Of a stretch of 38,789 bases of DNA, positions 26,525 through 36,000 are shown in pieces; position 1 is the first letter of the stretch, and each line of letters starts with the position of its first letter. Below the pieces are notes generated by a model. That model was not told the origin of the DNA. It worked only from the letters and a program-made list of their open reading frames with translations, and searched no databases. Source of the DNA: Lysobacteraceae bacterium (GTDB lineage: Bacteria > Pseudomonadota > Gammaproteobacteria > Xanthomonadales > Xanthomonadaceae). The stretch covers positions 1-38,789 of the forward strand of contig JAISFF010000050.1 in the NCBI GenBank assembly GCA_031263725.1, in the 5' to 3' direction. A program made the position numbers and the translations under genes.

Positions 26525-27097
26525 ATGCCGTTGATTGCGCCCTCCATCCATCAGCAGCCCCTGTCCTATGTGGCGAAGCTGGAACCGCGTCCGCTGTCGG
26601 GCGTGGATCTGGTCGTGATCCATTGCACCGAATTGCCGGACCTGGCCACCGCGCGCAGTTACGGGGAGCGCGTGCTGTATCCCAGCGGTACCGGCAACAG
26701 CGGCCATTTCTATATCGATCGCGATGGTTCGATCCACGCATATGTCCCGCTCGATCGGATTGCCCACCATGTCCACGGCCACAACTTTCGCGCGGTCGGA
26801 ATCGAACTGGTCAACACCGGCCGCTACCCGGACTGGCTGGATTCGCGCCGGCAACAGCCTTCCGAACCCTATCCCGAAGCACAGATCCAGGCCCTGATCC
26901 TGTTGCTGCACCATCTGCAACGGCTTCTGCCCTCGCTGCGTCATATCGCCGGACATGAATCGCTTGATCGCGAGCAGGTCGCCGCCAGCGACGATCCCGA
27001 AAAGCGGGTCCGGCGCAAACTCGATCCGGGACCGATGTTTCCGTGGTCCGAGGTGGTGCGCGAAACCGGGCTGGTCGCGCTGTCGCCGGCTTCCTGA
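26525..27097 (+). CDS. N-acetylmuramoyl-L-alanine amidase, AmpD-like
   Basis: The 190-residue protein has the amidase_2 fold of AmpD. VVIHCTELPD holds the first zinc histidine and GHFYIDRDGSIHAYV follows. FRAVGIELVN, IAGHESL with the second zinc histidine, and KLDPGPMFPW with the zinc aspartate complete the site. AmpD-type enzymes cleave 1,6-anhydro-MurNAc-peptides in cell-wall recycling, and loss of AmpD can induce beta-lactamase. There is no signal peptide, which fits the cytosolic recycling enzyme rather than a periplasmic amidase. It is close to but not clearly identical with AmpD proper. Confidence 0.9.
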   Translation: MPLIAPSIHQQPLSYVAKLEPRPLSGVDLVVIHCTELPDLATARSYGERVLYPSGTGNSGHFYIDRDGSIHAYVPLDRIAHHVHGHNFRAVGIELVNTGRYPDWLDSRRQQPSEPYPEAQIQALILLLHHLQRLLPSLRHIAGHESLDREQVAASDDPEKRVRRKLDPGPMFPWSEVVRETGLVALSPAS

Positions 27098-27158
27098 GCC
27101 ATCGCCGTCGGTCCTGGCTTCCGGCCCCGCGCTGGCCATGCCTTGCCGTCGTACTGGC

Positions 27159-27164
27159 TATAAT
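27159..27164 (+). promoter_or_regulatory. Consensus -10 of the thioesterase gene
   Basis: A perfect TATAAT lies 31 bases before the TTG start of the thioesterase gene. The only in-frame ATG upstream (27138) is ahead of this -10, so it could not be on a transcript from this promoter. This supports the TTG start. Confidence 0.55.
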
Positions 27165-27194
27165 CTTCCCTCTTTTCCTCTCTGGACAACCCGC

Positions 27195-28097
27195 TTGTCT
27201 TCCGTTTCCGTTCCCGTCATTTCCGAACTGGTCGATCTGCTCACGCTCGAACAGTTGGAAGTCAACCTGTTCCGCGGCCAAAGCCGCGATATCGGTACCA
27301 AATATGTGTTTGGCGGCCAGGTTCTGGGCCAGGCGCTCTCCGCCGCCCAGATGACCCTGGAAGAGCCGCGCAAGGCACATTCGCTGCACGCCTATTTCCT
27401 GCGCGCCGGCGATATCCGCCACCCGATCGTCTACGAGGTCGACCGGACGCGCGACGGCAACAGCTTTTCGGTCCGCCGCATCACCGCCATCCAGCATGGC
27501 CGCGTCATCTTCTTCTGCGCCGCATCCTTCCAGCAGGACGAACCCGGCCCGGAACACCAAATGCACATGCCGGAAGTTTCGCCACCGGAGGAAGTCGCGC
27601 CGGCTCCGGACATTTCCTCCGACACGCTGGCGACCTTGCCCACCAAAGTGCAGCGCTGGCTGTCGCGCAGCGGACCGTTCGAATTCCATCCGATCTGTCC
27701 CCGCGACGAACTGAACCCGCCCAAGCGACCGCCCTATCAGCAGGTCTGGTTCCGCCTGATCGAGAAGATCGGCGACTCGCCGCAGCTGCACCAGTCCATG
27801 CTGGCCTACGCTTCGGATTTCCACCTGCTCGGAACCGCCACCTTCCCGCACGGCATCACCTATACCAATCCCAATGTGCAAATGGCCTCGATGGATCATG
27901 CGTTGTGGTTCCACCGCCCGTTCCGCATCGACGAATGGCTGCTGTATTCGCTGGACAGTCCGAGCAGCCAGAACTCGCGCGGTCTGGCGCGCGGGCAGAT
28001 CTTCGACCGCAACGGCCGTCTGGTCGCCAGCACCGCCCAGGAAGGCCTGATCCGGATCGTGTCCGACGCCAACAGCGCCAATCTGGTCCACGGTTGA
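27195..28097 (+). CDS. tesB: Acyl-CoA thioesterase II (TesB-like)
   Basis: The double hot-dog thioesterase hydrolyses acyl-CoA to free fatty acid and CoA. I place the start at TTG 27195 (300 residues). The conserved N-terminus ISELVDLLTLEQLEVNLF begins nine codons later, and a TATAAT promoter lies between this TTG and the nearest upstream ATG. Family marks are VFGGQVLGQALSAA, SLHAYFLRAGD, LAYASDFHLL (catalytic Asp), SMDHALWFHRPFRIDEWLLY and the Q and T residues near GLARGQIFDRNGRLVASTAQEGLIR. Length is normal for TesB (about 286). The next gene begins 6 bases after its stop, so they form an operon. Confidence 0.92.
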   Translation: MSSVSVPVISELVDLLTLEQLEVNLFRGQSRDIGTKYVFGGQVLGQALSAAQMTLEEPRKAHSLHAYFLRAGDIRHPIVYEVDRTRDGNSFSVRRITAIQHGRVIFFCAASFQQDEPGPEHQMHMPEVSPPEEVAPAPDISSDTLATLPTKVQRWLSRSGPFEFHPICPRDELNPPKRPPYQQVWFRLIEKIGDSPQLHQSMLAYASDFHLLGTATFPHGITYTNPNVQMASMDHALWFHRPFRIDEWLLYSLDSPSSQNSRGLARGQIFDRNGRLVASTAQEGLIRIVSDANSANLVHG

Positions 28098-28103
28098 GCG
28101 GAC

Positions 28104-28625
28104 ATGCGGCAGGTCTTCACCAGCCAGCGTCTGGAAACGGTGGAAGGCGTCGCCAAGCTGTTGCGCGATGAAGGCATCGAGGTCCACGTCAGCAACCGCT
28201 CCTATGGCCAACGCCGCAGCGAGCAGTTCAGTTACGCCTCTCCAATGCCCAAGGGACAGCAACCGGCGGCATGGGTCCGCAACGCCGACGACCAGCCGCG
28301 CGCGCGCGCGATATTGCGGCAGGCCGGACTGCTGGAGACCACGCGCTCCGACCACGACTTGCCCGCCACCGCGACACTGGAGTATCGATCGCCCTTCGGA
28401 CAGAAAACCGGCGGCACACGCTGGGTTTGGCGCATCCGGCTGATTCTGCTGGTCGTCGTCGCTGCCGTGGCGATGCTGATCTGGACCCACCGACAGCATC
28501 CACCGGCTTCGCCTCCCGCGGTGGAGCCGCATACGCGGACAGCGCCGGCACAGGAAGAAGAACAGGCCATACGGGTGAGACTGACGCCACCGCCTGCTTC
28601 CGGCACGGAGCGGACGAACCGCTGA
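28104..28625 (+). CDS. DUF2007-type ('pathogenicity-like') protein with one membrane helix
   Basis: The 173-residue protein has an N-terminal DUF2007-like segment (MRQVFTSQRLETVEGVAKLL, then VSNRSYGQRRSEQFSYAS and PAAWVRNADDQPRARAIL, about 1-75). A linker leads to one membrane helix at about 110-128 (RLILLVVVAAVAMLIW), and a Pro/Glu-rich C-terminal tail. Similar proteins in xanthomonads are annotated as pathogenicity-like or signal-transducing without demonstrated function. It is translated 6 bases after the thioesterase. The role is unknown. Confidence 0.75.
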   Translation: MRQVFTSQRLETVEGVAKLLRDEGIEVHVSNRSYGQRRSEQFSYASPMPKGQQPAAWVRNADDQPRARAILRQAGLLETTRSDHDLPATATLEYRSPFGQKTGGTRWVWRIRLILLVVVAAVAMLIWTHRQHPPASPPAVEPHTRTAPAQEEEQAIRVRLTPPPASGTERTNR

Positions 28626-28640
28626 CGAAGCCCAGCGCAC

Positions 28641-28671
28641 AAAACGCCGGAATCCACGAAGGATTCCGGCG
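28641..28671 (-). terminator. Terminator between the DUF2007 and EF-hand genes
   Basis: An 11-base stem (28645-28655 with 28661-28671, five-base loop) is followed on the minus strand by four U residues (28641-28644). It serves the EF-hand gene, which ends at 28708. It may also slow plus-strand transcripts. Confidence 0.7.
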
Positions 28672-28707
28672 CTCCCGCATCACAGCCGCGAAATGTATTG
28701 TGATCGA

Positions 28708-29343
28708 TCAGCGCGGGCCGCCCCGGCCGCGACGCGGGCCACGGCCGTCGCGGCGATCCGGACGGTCGCCCGGTCCGGTCGCATTGAACTCGTCAGCCTG
28801 CAGGAATCCGTCTTTGTTCTTGTCCATCTGGTCGAAAACCTGGGACAGGCGCGGATGGTCCTTGATTTCGTCGCGGCTGAGCTTGTCGTCATTGTTCTTG
28901 TCCAAGCGGGTGAACAGGGCCCGGCGCCGTTCGGCGAAACGTCCGCGTCCTTCTTCCACGCGACGGTCGAATGATGCGAGGTATTCCTCGCGGCTCAGGA
29001 CACCGTCCTTGTTGGTATCGGCAGCATCGAACTGCTGGTTGCGCCATTCACGCCGCTGGGCGGTGAAGTCTTCGCGGTCGAGGAAGCCGTCCTTGTTCTT
29101 GTCGAGTTCGTCGAAACGCTCGGCGAGACGGGTATCGACGGCCGCTTCGGCGCGGCTGACGCGACCATCGCGATCGGTATCCAGACGCATCCCGCCACCG
29201 GGGCCGCCCGGACCGCCGAAGCCGCCATGACCCGCGCCCATCGGCGGCGGTGGCGCATCATTGTGGGTCTGTGCGACGGCAACGCCGCCGCCGGCGGCGA
29301 TAGCGGCCAGAATAGCCATGATCAAAAGGGATTTACGGTTCAT
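28708..29343 (-). CDS. Periplasmic EF-hand calcium-binding protein (five loops)
   Basis: The protein is 211 residues from ATG 29343, with a signal peptide (LLIMAILAAIAAGGGVAVAQ). Five canonical 12-residue EF-hand loops follow: DTDRDGRVSRAE, DKNKDGFLDRED, DTNKDGVLSREE, DKNNDDKLSRDE and DKNKDGFLQADE. The tail is rich in Arg, Gly and Pro. A glycine/proline-rich linker (PPPPMGAGHGGFGGPGGPGG) precedes the first loop. Calcium buffering or signalling at the cell envelope is plausible; no partner is known. It is a single transcription unit, and a relic of what may be a second copy lies upstream. Confidence 0.9.
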   Translation of the reverse strand: MNRKSLLIMAILAAIAAGGGVAVAQTHNDAPPPPMGAGHGGFGGPGGPGGGMRLDTDRDGRVSRAEAAVDTRLAERFDELDKNKDGFLDREDFTAQRREWRNQQFDAADTNKDGVLSREEYLASFDRRVEEGRGRFAERRRALFTRLDKNNDDKLSRDEIKDHPRLSQVFDQMDKNKDGFLQADEFNATGPGDRPDRRDGRGPRRGRGGPR

Positions 29344-29498
29344 GCGAGTCTCCATAGCGTGTGACACAGGTTGGCCACTGAGTGGAGTAACGTCCGCCCT
29401 CGGCCGGGGTTGACCCAGGCGGCGCTTGTTCATCCAGTTTCGGGCGGTTCGCCTCCGGGGGATGCGCCTCTCGGAAGCGAACTTTTGGGGCATCCCCT

Positions 29499-29540
29499 GT
29501 CGAACCCCACGCGGTCGATGAAACCATCCCCGTCGGTATC
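29499..29540 (-). pseudogene. Possible EF-hand loop relic
   Basis: In an otherwise meaningless minus-strand frame the sequence [13 protein letters not shown] appears. It has the Asp 1, 3, 5 and Gly 6 of an EF loop, but the twelfth-position Glu is Gly. It lies 155 bases upstream of the five-loop gene, in a 330-base stretch between that gene and bpt in which I see no other gene. A chance match is possible. Confidence 0.35.
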
Positions 29541-29673
29541 CGGATGCATTGCACCCGGCCTTCCCTTTATTTCCTCGCCACTGGACCCGGCCCCGGAATC
29601 CATTGGCGGCGGCCGGCGGCGGAACCCAGACGGACTCCGGTATATCCTGAACAGGCATCCACGTTGGTTCGCC

Positions 29674-30435
29674 ATGAAAGAAGAACACTCATCCGCCGAA
29701 GTGCAACTGTTTCAGACTGCGGAACATGCCTGCGGCTACTGGCCGGAGCGGATCGCACGCGATCTCGTGGTCGACCCCGGGGATCCGCGTCTCGCGGATC
29801 TTTATCCGGTCGCATTGAGGCAGGGTTTCCGTCGCTCGGGCGACCTGATATACCGGCCGCATTGCCCGCATTGCCAGGCCTGCGTCGCGGTCCGGATCCC
29901 CGTCATGCGTTTCAGGTCCGACCGCAGCCAGCGGCGCTGCCTGCAGCGCAATCGCGATCTGGAAGTCCGCATCGTTCCCGCCCAGCGGACGCAGGAGCAG
30001 TTGACGCTCTATCGGCATTACTTGGGACAACGCCATCCGCACGGTGGCATGGAGCACCATGGCGCGATCGAATTCGATCAGTTCCTGGTAGGTTCCTGGT
30101 CGCGCAGCCGTTTCATGGAAATGCGCGAACCGCGCCAGGGCAGGACCAACGGACGCCTGCTCGCTCTCGCGGTGACCGACCTGCTTGCGGACGGACTCTC
30201 GGCCATCTATACCTTCTACGATCCCGATATGGCGCAACGCGGCCTGGGGACCGCGGCGATCCTGCAACAGATCGAATGGGCGCGGCGCGAATCCTTGCCC
30301 TATCTCTATCTCGGCTACTGGATCGCCGGGCATGCGAAAATGGACTACAAGCGCCGCTTCAAGCCGCTCGAATCCTTCATGCCGAACAAAACCGAGCTGT
30401 CCGAACAACGGTGCTGGCAGCCGCTGGAAGACTGA
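29674..30435 (+). CDS. bpt: Aspartate/glutamate leucyltransferase
   Basis: The 253-residue enzyme transfers Leu from Leu-tRNA to proteins with N-terminal Asp or Glu, marking them for ClpAP through the N-end rule (formerly annotated as arginyltransferase). It has the family N-terminal cysteine motif [20 protein letters not shown], the ATE-fold block [10 protein letters not shown], and the conserved [21 protein letters not shown] and [19 protein letters not shown]. The start at 29674 gives the normal N-terminus. The frame is open upstream to 29371 but not coding. No operon partner is obvious. Confidence 0.93.
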   Translation: MKEEHSSAEVQLFQTAEHACGYWPERIARDLVVDPGDPRLADLYPVALRQGFRRSGDLIYRPHCPHCQACVAVRIPVMRFRSDRSQRRCLQRNRDLEVRIVPAQRTQEQLTLYRHYLGQRHPHGGMEHHGAIEFDQFLVGSWSRSRFMEMREPRQGRTNGRLLALAVTDLLADGLSAIYTFYDPDMAQRGLGTAAILQQIEWARRESLPYLYLGYWIAGHAKMDYKRRFKPLESFMPNKTELSEQRCWQPLED

Positions 30436-30520
30436 AACGCCGGATACGCCGGTCGCGTGTGTTCGCGAAGCCAATCCTCATGCTGGCGCACTCGCCATTG
30501 CGGCCAGCGGACTCGCTGTT

Positions 30521-30769
30521 TCAGCAATGCGACGAGGAATCACAGCCGCCGCAGCCGCCACAACCGGGACCGCCGGAAGCCGGAACCGGTGCGATCCATT
30601 TGCCCAGGCGCCTGACCCAGACCGGCTTCCCCTCGCGCAACATCGGTATCGCCAATGCAATCCGCATCCGCCGCAGCAGGTTCGGAAACTGCTTTTTCAG
30701 CACGACCCAGCCGCTGATCAGCACCAGAATGGCGACCGCCACGTATTGCAGGGCCATCGGCAGGCTCAT
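30521..30769 (-). CDS. Small Cys-rich membrane protein, FeoB partner
   Basis: The 82-residue protein begins at ATG 30769 with the feoB stop codon (TGATG). One membrane helix (about 6-24, LQYVAVAILVLISGWVVL) is followed by a basic segment (KKQFPNLLRRMR) and a C-terminal Cys cluster (GCGGCGGCDSSSHC). Small Cys-rich proteins of this kind follow FeoB in several gammaproteobacteria. They may deliver or chaperone Fe(II), or bind a metal or a FeS cluster. The position and architecture support a FeoB-associated protein, but no function is proven. Confidence 0.75.
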   Translation of the reverse strand: MSLPMALQYVAVAILVLISGWVVLKKQFPNLLRRMRIALAIPMLREGKPVWVRRLGKWIAPVPASGGPGCGGCGGCDSSSHC

Positions 30770-32631
30770 CAGCCGGCTCCCAGCAATACCGCGACCTGGT
30801 AGGTGACCAGCGACGCCAGATAGGCCAGCGCGAACAGATACACCGTGGCCATGCCCATGTTCTTCCAGGAATTGGTCTCGCGCTTGATCGTGGCCAATGT
30901 CGAAATGCACTGCGGCGCATAGATGAACCACACCAGCAACGACAAGGCGGTTGCCAGCGACCAGTCATGGGAGATCAACGGACCCAGCGCATTCGCCGCC
31001 GCTTCGTCATCCGGTACCGACAGCGCGTACACGGTCGCCAGCGAGGAAACCACGACCTCGCGCGCGGCCATGCCCGGCACCAGCGCGATGCAGATTTCCC
31101 AGCCGAATCCCAGCGGCTTGAACACGACTTCCAGCGCGCGCCCGAGATAGCCGGCGAAGCTGTATTCGATGGCGGGCCCAACGGCGCCCTTCGGAGCGGC
31201 CGGATACGACAGCAGGAACCACAACAGGACCGTCAACGAAAGAATGATGCCGCCGACACGCTTGAGGAAGATCATCGCGCGTTCCCACAGGCCGATGAGC
31301 AGGTCGCGGATATGCGGAATGCGGTACGAGGGCAGTTCCAGCATCAGCATGTGCTCGCTCTTGTCGCGTCGCCACTTCTTCATGATCAATGCCACCAGCA
31401 GCGCACTGAAGATACCGGCCATGTACAGCCCGAACAGCACCAGCCCCTGCTGATTGAAAATACCGGCCACCCGCCGCTGCGGGACGAAGGCGCCGATCAG
31501 CAAGGCATAGACCGGCAACCGCGCCGAACAGGTCATCAACGGCGCGACCAGGATGGTGGCAAGGCGATCGCGCGGGTCCTGGATGCTGCGCGTGGCCATG
31601 ATTCCAGGAATGGCGCAGGCGAAACTGGACAGCAGCGGAATGAAGGAACGTCCGGACAATCCGGCGGTCGCCATCGTCCGGTCCAGCATGAAGGCTGCGC
31701 GCGGCAGGTAGCCGGATTCCTCCAGCGCCAGGATGAAGGCGAACAGGATCAGGATCTGCGGCAGGAACACGACGACGCTGCCCACGCCGGCGATGATGCC
31801 GTTGGCCAGCAGGCTGGAAAGCGGACCTTCGGGCATCACCTGCAGAACCCAATCGCTCAGCGCGGTGGTGCCGGCTTCGATCAGGTCCATCAGCGGCGCC
31901 GCCCAGGCGTATACGGCCTGGAATATCAGGAACATCACCACGGCCAACGCCAGCAGCCCGAACACCGGATGCAACAGCCACCGGTCCAGCACGTCATCGA
32001 TATGCGCGGTATTGCGTGGCATCGTCACCGACAGCGCCAACAGACGGCGGGTTTCCGCATGCAGATCGGCATCCGCATCCATCTGGATCTTCGGTGCCTT
32101 CGGATTGGCGCCCGGACTGTCCAGTTCCTCGATCAGCGACTTGGCGCCGTTGCGACGCACCGCGACGGTCTCCACCACCGGAACGCCAAGCGCCTGTTCC
32201 AACGCTTCCCGATCGATACGGATACCGCGCCGCTGCGCGGCATCCACCATGTTCAAAGCAACGATCATCGGCCGCCCCAGTTGCCGCAATTCCAGGACGA
32301 AGCGCAAATGCAGACGCAGATTGGTGGCATCGACCACGCAAACCAGTACATCCGGCGCCACTTCACCCGGATAGAAGCCACGACACAGATCGCGCGTGAT
32401 CGCTTCGTCCAGGCTGGAAGGCGTCAGACTATAGGTTCCCGGCAGATCGAGAATCGCGAAGCTGCGGCCCGAAGGCACATGCAGGCGGCCTTCCTTGCGC
32501 TCAACGGTCACGCCGGCATAGTTGGCCACCTTCTGGCGGCTGCCGGTCAGTTGATTGAACAAAGCCGTCTTGCCGCTGTTGGGATTGCCCACCAGCGCGA
32601 TGCGCAACGAGGCCTCCACTGCGGCCATCAT
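30769..32631 (-). CDS. feoB: Ferrous iron transporter B
   Basis: FeoB carries Fe(II) across the inner membrane. The 620-residue protein has the N-terminal G domain: G1 GNPNSGKT at 15-22, NYAGVTVE, DLPGTYS (G3) and NMVD (G4). The membrane domain (about 210-620) contains the Cys-containing gating helices (LLSSFACAIPGIMATR and APLMTCSARLPVYALL) and ALVPGMAAREVVV. It is shorter than E. coli FeoB (773) but normal for this lineage. Its start (ATG 32631) overlaps the feoA stop (ATGA), with a second ATG directly after at 32628. The order feoA-feoB-Cys-rich is an operon under a Fur box. Confidence 0.97.
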   Translation of the reverse strand: MMAAVEASLRIALVGNPNSGKTALFNQLTGSRQKVANYAGVTVERKEGRLHVPSGRSFAILDLPGTYSLTPSSLDEAITRDLCRGFYPGEVAPDVLVCVVDATNLRLHLRFVLELRQLGRPMIVALNMVDAAQRRGIRIDREALEQALGVPVVETVAVRRNGAKSLIEELDSPGANPKAPKIQMDADADLHAETRRLLALSVTMPRNTAHIDDVLDRWLLHPVFGLLALAVVMFLIFQAVYAWAAPLMDLIEAGTTALSDWVLQVMPEGPLSSLLANGIIAGVGSVVVFLPQILILFAFILALEESGYLPRAAFMLDRTMATAGLSGRSFIPLLSSFACAIPGIMATRSIQDPRDRLATILVAPLMTCSARLPVYALLIGAFVPQRRVAGIFNQQGLVLFGLYMAGIFSALLVALIMKKWRRDKSEHMLMLELPSYRIPHIRDLLIGLWERAMIFLKRVGGIILSLTVLLWFLLSYPAAPKGAVGPAIEYSFAGYLGRALEVVFKPLGFGWEICIALVPGMAAREVVVSSLATVYALSVPDDEAAANALGPLISHDWSLATALSLLVWFIYAPQCISTLATIKRETNSWKNMGMATVYLFALAYLASLVTYQVAVLLGAG

Positions 32632-32873
32632 GCCGACGCCGCCAATGCGACCCGCACCCTGGCCGCTTCACTGCGACGCAATGCGAAGCGAGTGAAACCC
32701 ACCTGGATCAGCAACGGCTCGCCACCGATCGGGCCTTTGGCCACGACCTTGACCGGCTCTCCCGCGACGAAACCCAATTCACGCAAACGTCGCGCGATCA
32801 CGTCGTTGGATGCACTGTCTTCCACGGATTCCACGATAACGGCGGTATACATCGGTACATCAGTCAGAATCAC
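32628..32873 (-). CDS. feoA: Ferrous iron transport protein A
   Basis: FeoA is an SH3-like small cytosolic protein needed for FeoB function. I place the start at GTG 32873, giving 81 residues, the normal size. The predicted family body begins at ILTDVPMYTAVIVESV and continues RRLRELGFVAGEPVKVV and IQVGFTRFALRRSEAARVRV. The longer open frame from 32936 would put a -10 box and a Fur box inside the gene, so it is rejected. GTG, not ATG, remains an inference. Confidence 0.88.
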   Translation of the reverse strand: MILTDVPMYTAVIVESVEDSASNDVIARRLRELGFVAGEPVKVVAKGPIGGEPLLIQVGFTRFALRRSEAARVRVALAASA

Positions 32874-32890
32874 TGCAACGCTCTTGGTAT

Positions 32891-32911
32891 CAAGAACAAT
32901 TCTCAATTGTA
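32891..32911 (-). promoter_or_regulatory. Promoter with Fur box of the feo operon
   Basis: On the minus strand a -10-like TACAAT (32906-32911) is followed directly by TGAGAATTGTTCTTG (32891-32905). Binding of Fur there would block RNA polymerase. The 15-base core differs by two bases from the site at 12637-12651. Fe-dependent repression of feo is expected from this arrangement. Confidence 0.6.
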
Positions 32912-33039
32912 GCATTCTCCAAACAGCGTGCAGCAAATCCGCTTCTTCTGGAATCCATCGATCGGCGGAACCGATGCGGAATCCGTCGAAAGCATCGCTT
33001 TTCAGCCAGATGCAACCGGCGGCAAATGCTTGGCCAAAG

Positions 33040-33068
33040 AAAAGAGCGCGCCAATGGCACGCTCTTTT
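33040..33068 (-). terminator. Terminator of the autotransporter gene
   Basis: A 13-base stem (33040-33052 with 33056-33068, one G-U or mismatched pair, three-base loop) lies 22 bases past the autotransporter stop. The A and T runs of the stem allow action on both strands, which suits its position between feoA's upstream region and the autotransporter gene. Confidence 0.7.
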
Positions 33069-33090
33069 CGATTCCGACCAAAGACCCGGC

Positions 33091-36000
33091 TCAGAAATCG
33101 GTGCGCCAATTCAGCTGTACGCTGTAATCCGCGTATTTGTCGCCGGTACGGCCACGCACTCCCAGGCTCAGGCGACTGTTGTCGAACAGGTTCATGTTGA
33201 CGCCTGCATCGATGACAGCGGAATTCCTGTCCATCGGCAGTCCCAGTACCGAGAAGCTGGCATTGCCGCCGGCGAAGCGCGACTTGCCCACCTGTTCCCA
33301 ATCGCCCCAGACATGTTCCCAGGCCGCGCCGGCGAAGATCGAAATCCAGTCGTCGTGGGCGCGACTCAGATCCCAGTAGGCGCGCGCGCCGAGGGTTCCC
33401 ACCATCACACTGTCCGTCGCGCTGTCGATCCTCAGGGCCGCATCGCCACCCTTCTCGCGGACCGCATCGGTCTTGAGCTGGGTGTGCGCAACCGCCACAT
33501 AGGGCTCCAGCGTGCTGCGGTTCCACTCGAAACGATAGGCGCCTTCCAGGAAGCCGCTGATGGCCTCAGCGCCGTAATCGCCACGCAGATAATTGTTCAG
33601 ATTGCCGATGTTCACGTTACGCGTAGTCTCAACGTCGTAGTCAGTATAGGTCACGCCCACCTTAAACAACCAAGTGATCCAGTCTGCCGACCAGTAGAAG
33701 CCGGCGTGCTTGCCCTTGGCCTCGGTGCGCGAGGATCCGCGATCGTCGATCTTCTGCACCACGTTGTTGGCGCCGATGGCGGCACCCAGGCGCATGTATT
33801 CGCCCAGCGCCATGTCCGCGCCCACGCTCAGGCCATAGTCGTGAATACGGACTTCGGCGCTGTTGCGGGCGGCATCGCCGCGCCGTTGCCGGTTGCCGGC
33901 ATCGGCCCATACCGAGAAGCCCGCCTGCGCCGGCATGGTCGAAACGCTGTCGTTCAAACGGCGCATGATGCCATCGCGCAGGAAGCGGCTGTCGTCGAGC
34001 AGCGCGCTGCGGGTACTGACATGCATTTCGCCCGAAAGCTGGTCGAAGGCATCGCGAACCGACTCCTCGTCCGGCAGATGCACGATCTCGCCGTATATCG
34101 GCGAGGACTCGCCCAGATCCTCGACCGCGTCCGCCACATCCTTTTGGTTATCGGTATCGCCGACTTCCTCGAACTGGATGCGGTTGCGTTCCAGGGTCAA
34201 GGTGACCGCGTTCGACCGGTATCCCAGGATCGGAGTGAGGAACACCAGGTTGGCGGTGACGCCGGCGAACTGGCCACTGACGCCGCCGTCGGCGGTAATG
34301 ATGGTGTATTCGGTCTGCGGTCCCCATGTGCCGTTCCGGGCCAGGGACACCACGTTGCTGTCGCCGATGACCAGCTGGCCGCCGATTGCCAGCAGATCGC
34401 TGTTGCCCGCCGTGTCGGCCTGCACCTGATAGGTGGAACCCGAAGCGAAAGTGACATCGCCACCGACCGTCAAGGTTGCCATGGAACCATCGGCATTGGC
34501 CTTGCTCGGCGCCAGCAGGCCGGATACCAGCAGATCGCCGCCGATACGGCCGGTGCCGCCCAGCCAGGTGCCGCCGCTGACCGTCACCGGACCACCGAGG
34601 GATGCGCCCGTGTGCGTCGCATCGCCAATCACCAGGCCGCCTCCGGTGACCGTCGTCTGGCCCGAGAACGCACTGCTGTTGCCATTGAGGATCAGCACGC
34701 CCGCGCCACTCTTGGTCACCGCGCCGGCGCCGGAAAGCGCCGCCGAGTACGCGCCATCGGCGGTCTGGTGGAACACCACGGCGCCGTTGTTGATGATGTC
34801 GTTGCGGAAAATGCGGGTGTCGCCCACCAAGGTACCGGCACCGACATTGAACGTGCCGGTGAAGTCGCCGCCGCTGGTCAGGGTCAGGACACCGGCGCCC
34901 TGCTTGTACAACGCGCCATTGCCGAACAGGTGACCCGCAAAGGTGCCATTCGTGGCCTGGTCGAACACCAGGCTGGCATTGTTGGTGATATCGCCCTGCA
35001 GGCTGACGAGGTCGCCGATCAGGGTACCGGCATTGATCGTCGTACCGCCGCTGTAGGTGCTGGCGCCGGTCAGTTTCAGCGTACCGGCACCCCACTTGTT
35101 CAGGCCGCCGGAGCCGGTCAACGCCTGATCGACCGTGAACGTCGTGCCGGCATTGGCGATGTCGAATCCGCCGCCATGGCTTCCCAGCGCGATGTTGCGG
35201 GAGGTTTGCGTGAAACTGGCGCCAGTGACCCGCAAGATGCCCCCATCCAGGGTCAGGCCGCCCGATGCCGCGCCCAACGCGGCATCCTGCGTCACCGACA
35301 GGACACCGCCATCGATGATGGTGCCGCCGGAATAGGTATTGACGCCATCCAGGATCAGGGTACCGCCGCCGGTCTTCCTGAATACGCCACTGTTGCCGCT
35401 GTAATCAGTGATGGACGACTGGATCGTCGTGGTCACGCCGCTGTCGATATTGAGCGTGCCCGCGCCGAAGGTGGGATAGATTTCCAGCGCATCGCCCTGC
35501 AGGACATAACCATCGGTGGAGAACTGCAACGTATCGAAGCGCTGCGCGCCGGAAAGCGTGACCGTGCCGGCGGTGCCGGCGAATACGCCGACCGATCCGC
35601 CCCAGGCTTCGTTGACGTTCGCCGAGCCAGGCTGTCCGGTCCAGTTCGTCGTGAACGCATCCCAGGTGCCGCTGCCACCATCGGCCACGTCGTTGGGCGC
35701 GGTATTGGCGCCGTCCCAGAACTGCATGGTCTGGCTGGGAGCCAGGACCGACAGGTTCACTTGGTTGGCGATATCGGTGATCAGGGTACCGGTGATCGGG
35801 AAGCCGGAATTGCTGGCGACGTTCACCGTGTCGAACGTGTTGTTGAGCAACGCGTTCTGGTAATTGAACAGATAGTAGTAACCCGCCGCGCCTATGGTCG
35901 CCTCCAGCGTTCCGCCCAGTGTCAGATCGCCGAGTACCTTCACATAATCGTTGATGCTGCCGCCCGCGACATTCGGCTCGTTCAGATCGAAATAGGTGGT

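Noticed and set aside
26811..28640. A 609-codon minus-strand frame over the amidase, thioesterase and DUF2007 genes
   Set aside because: All three plus-strand genes are confidently assigned, and the antisense product has no recognisable domain.
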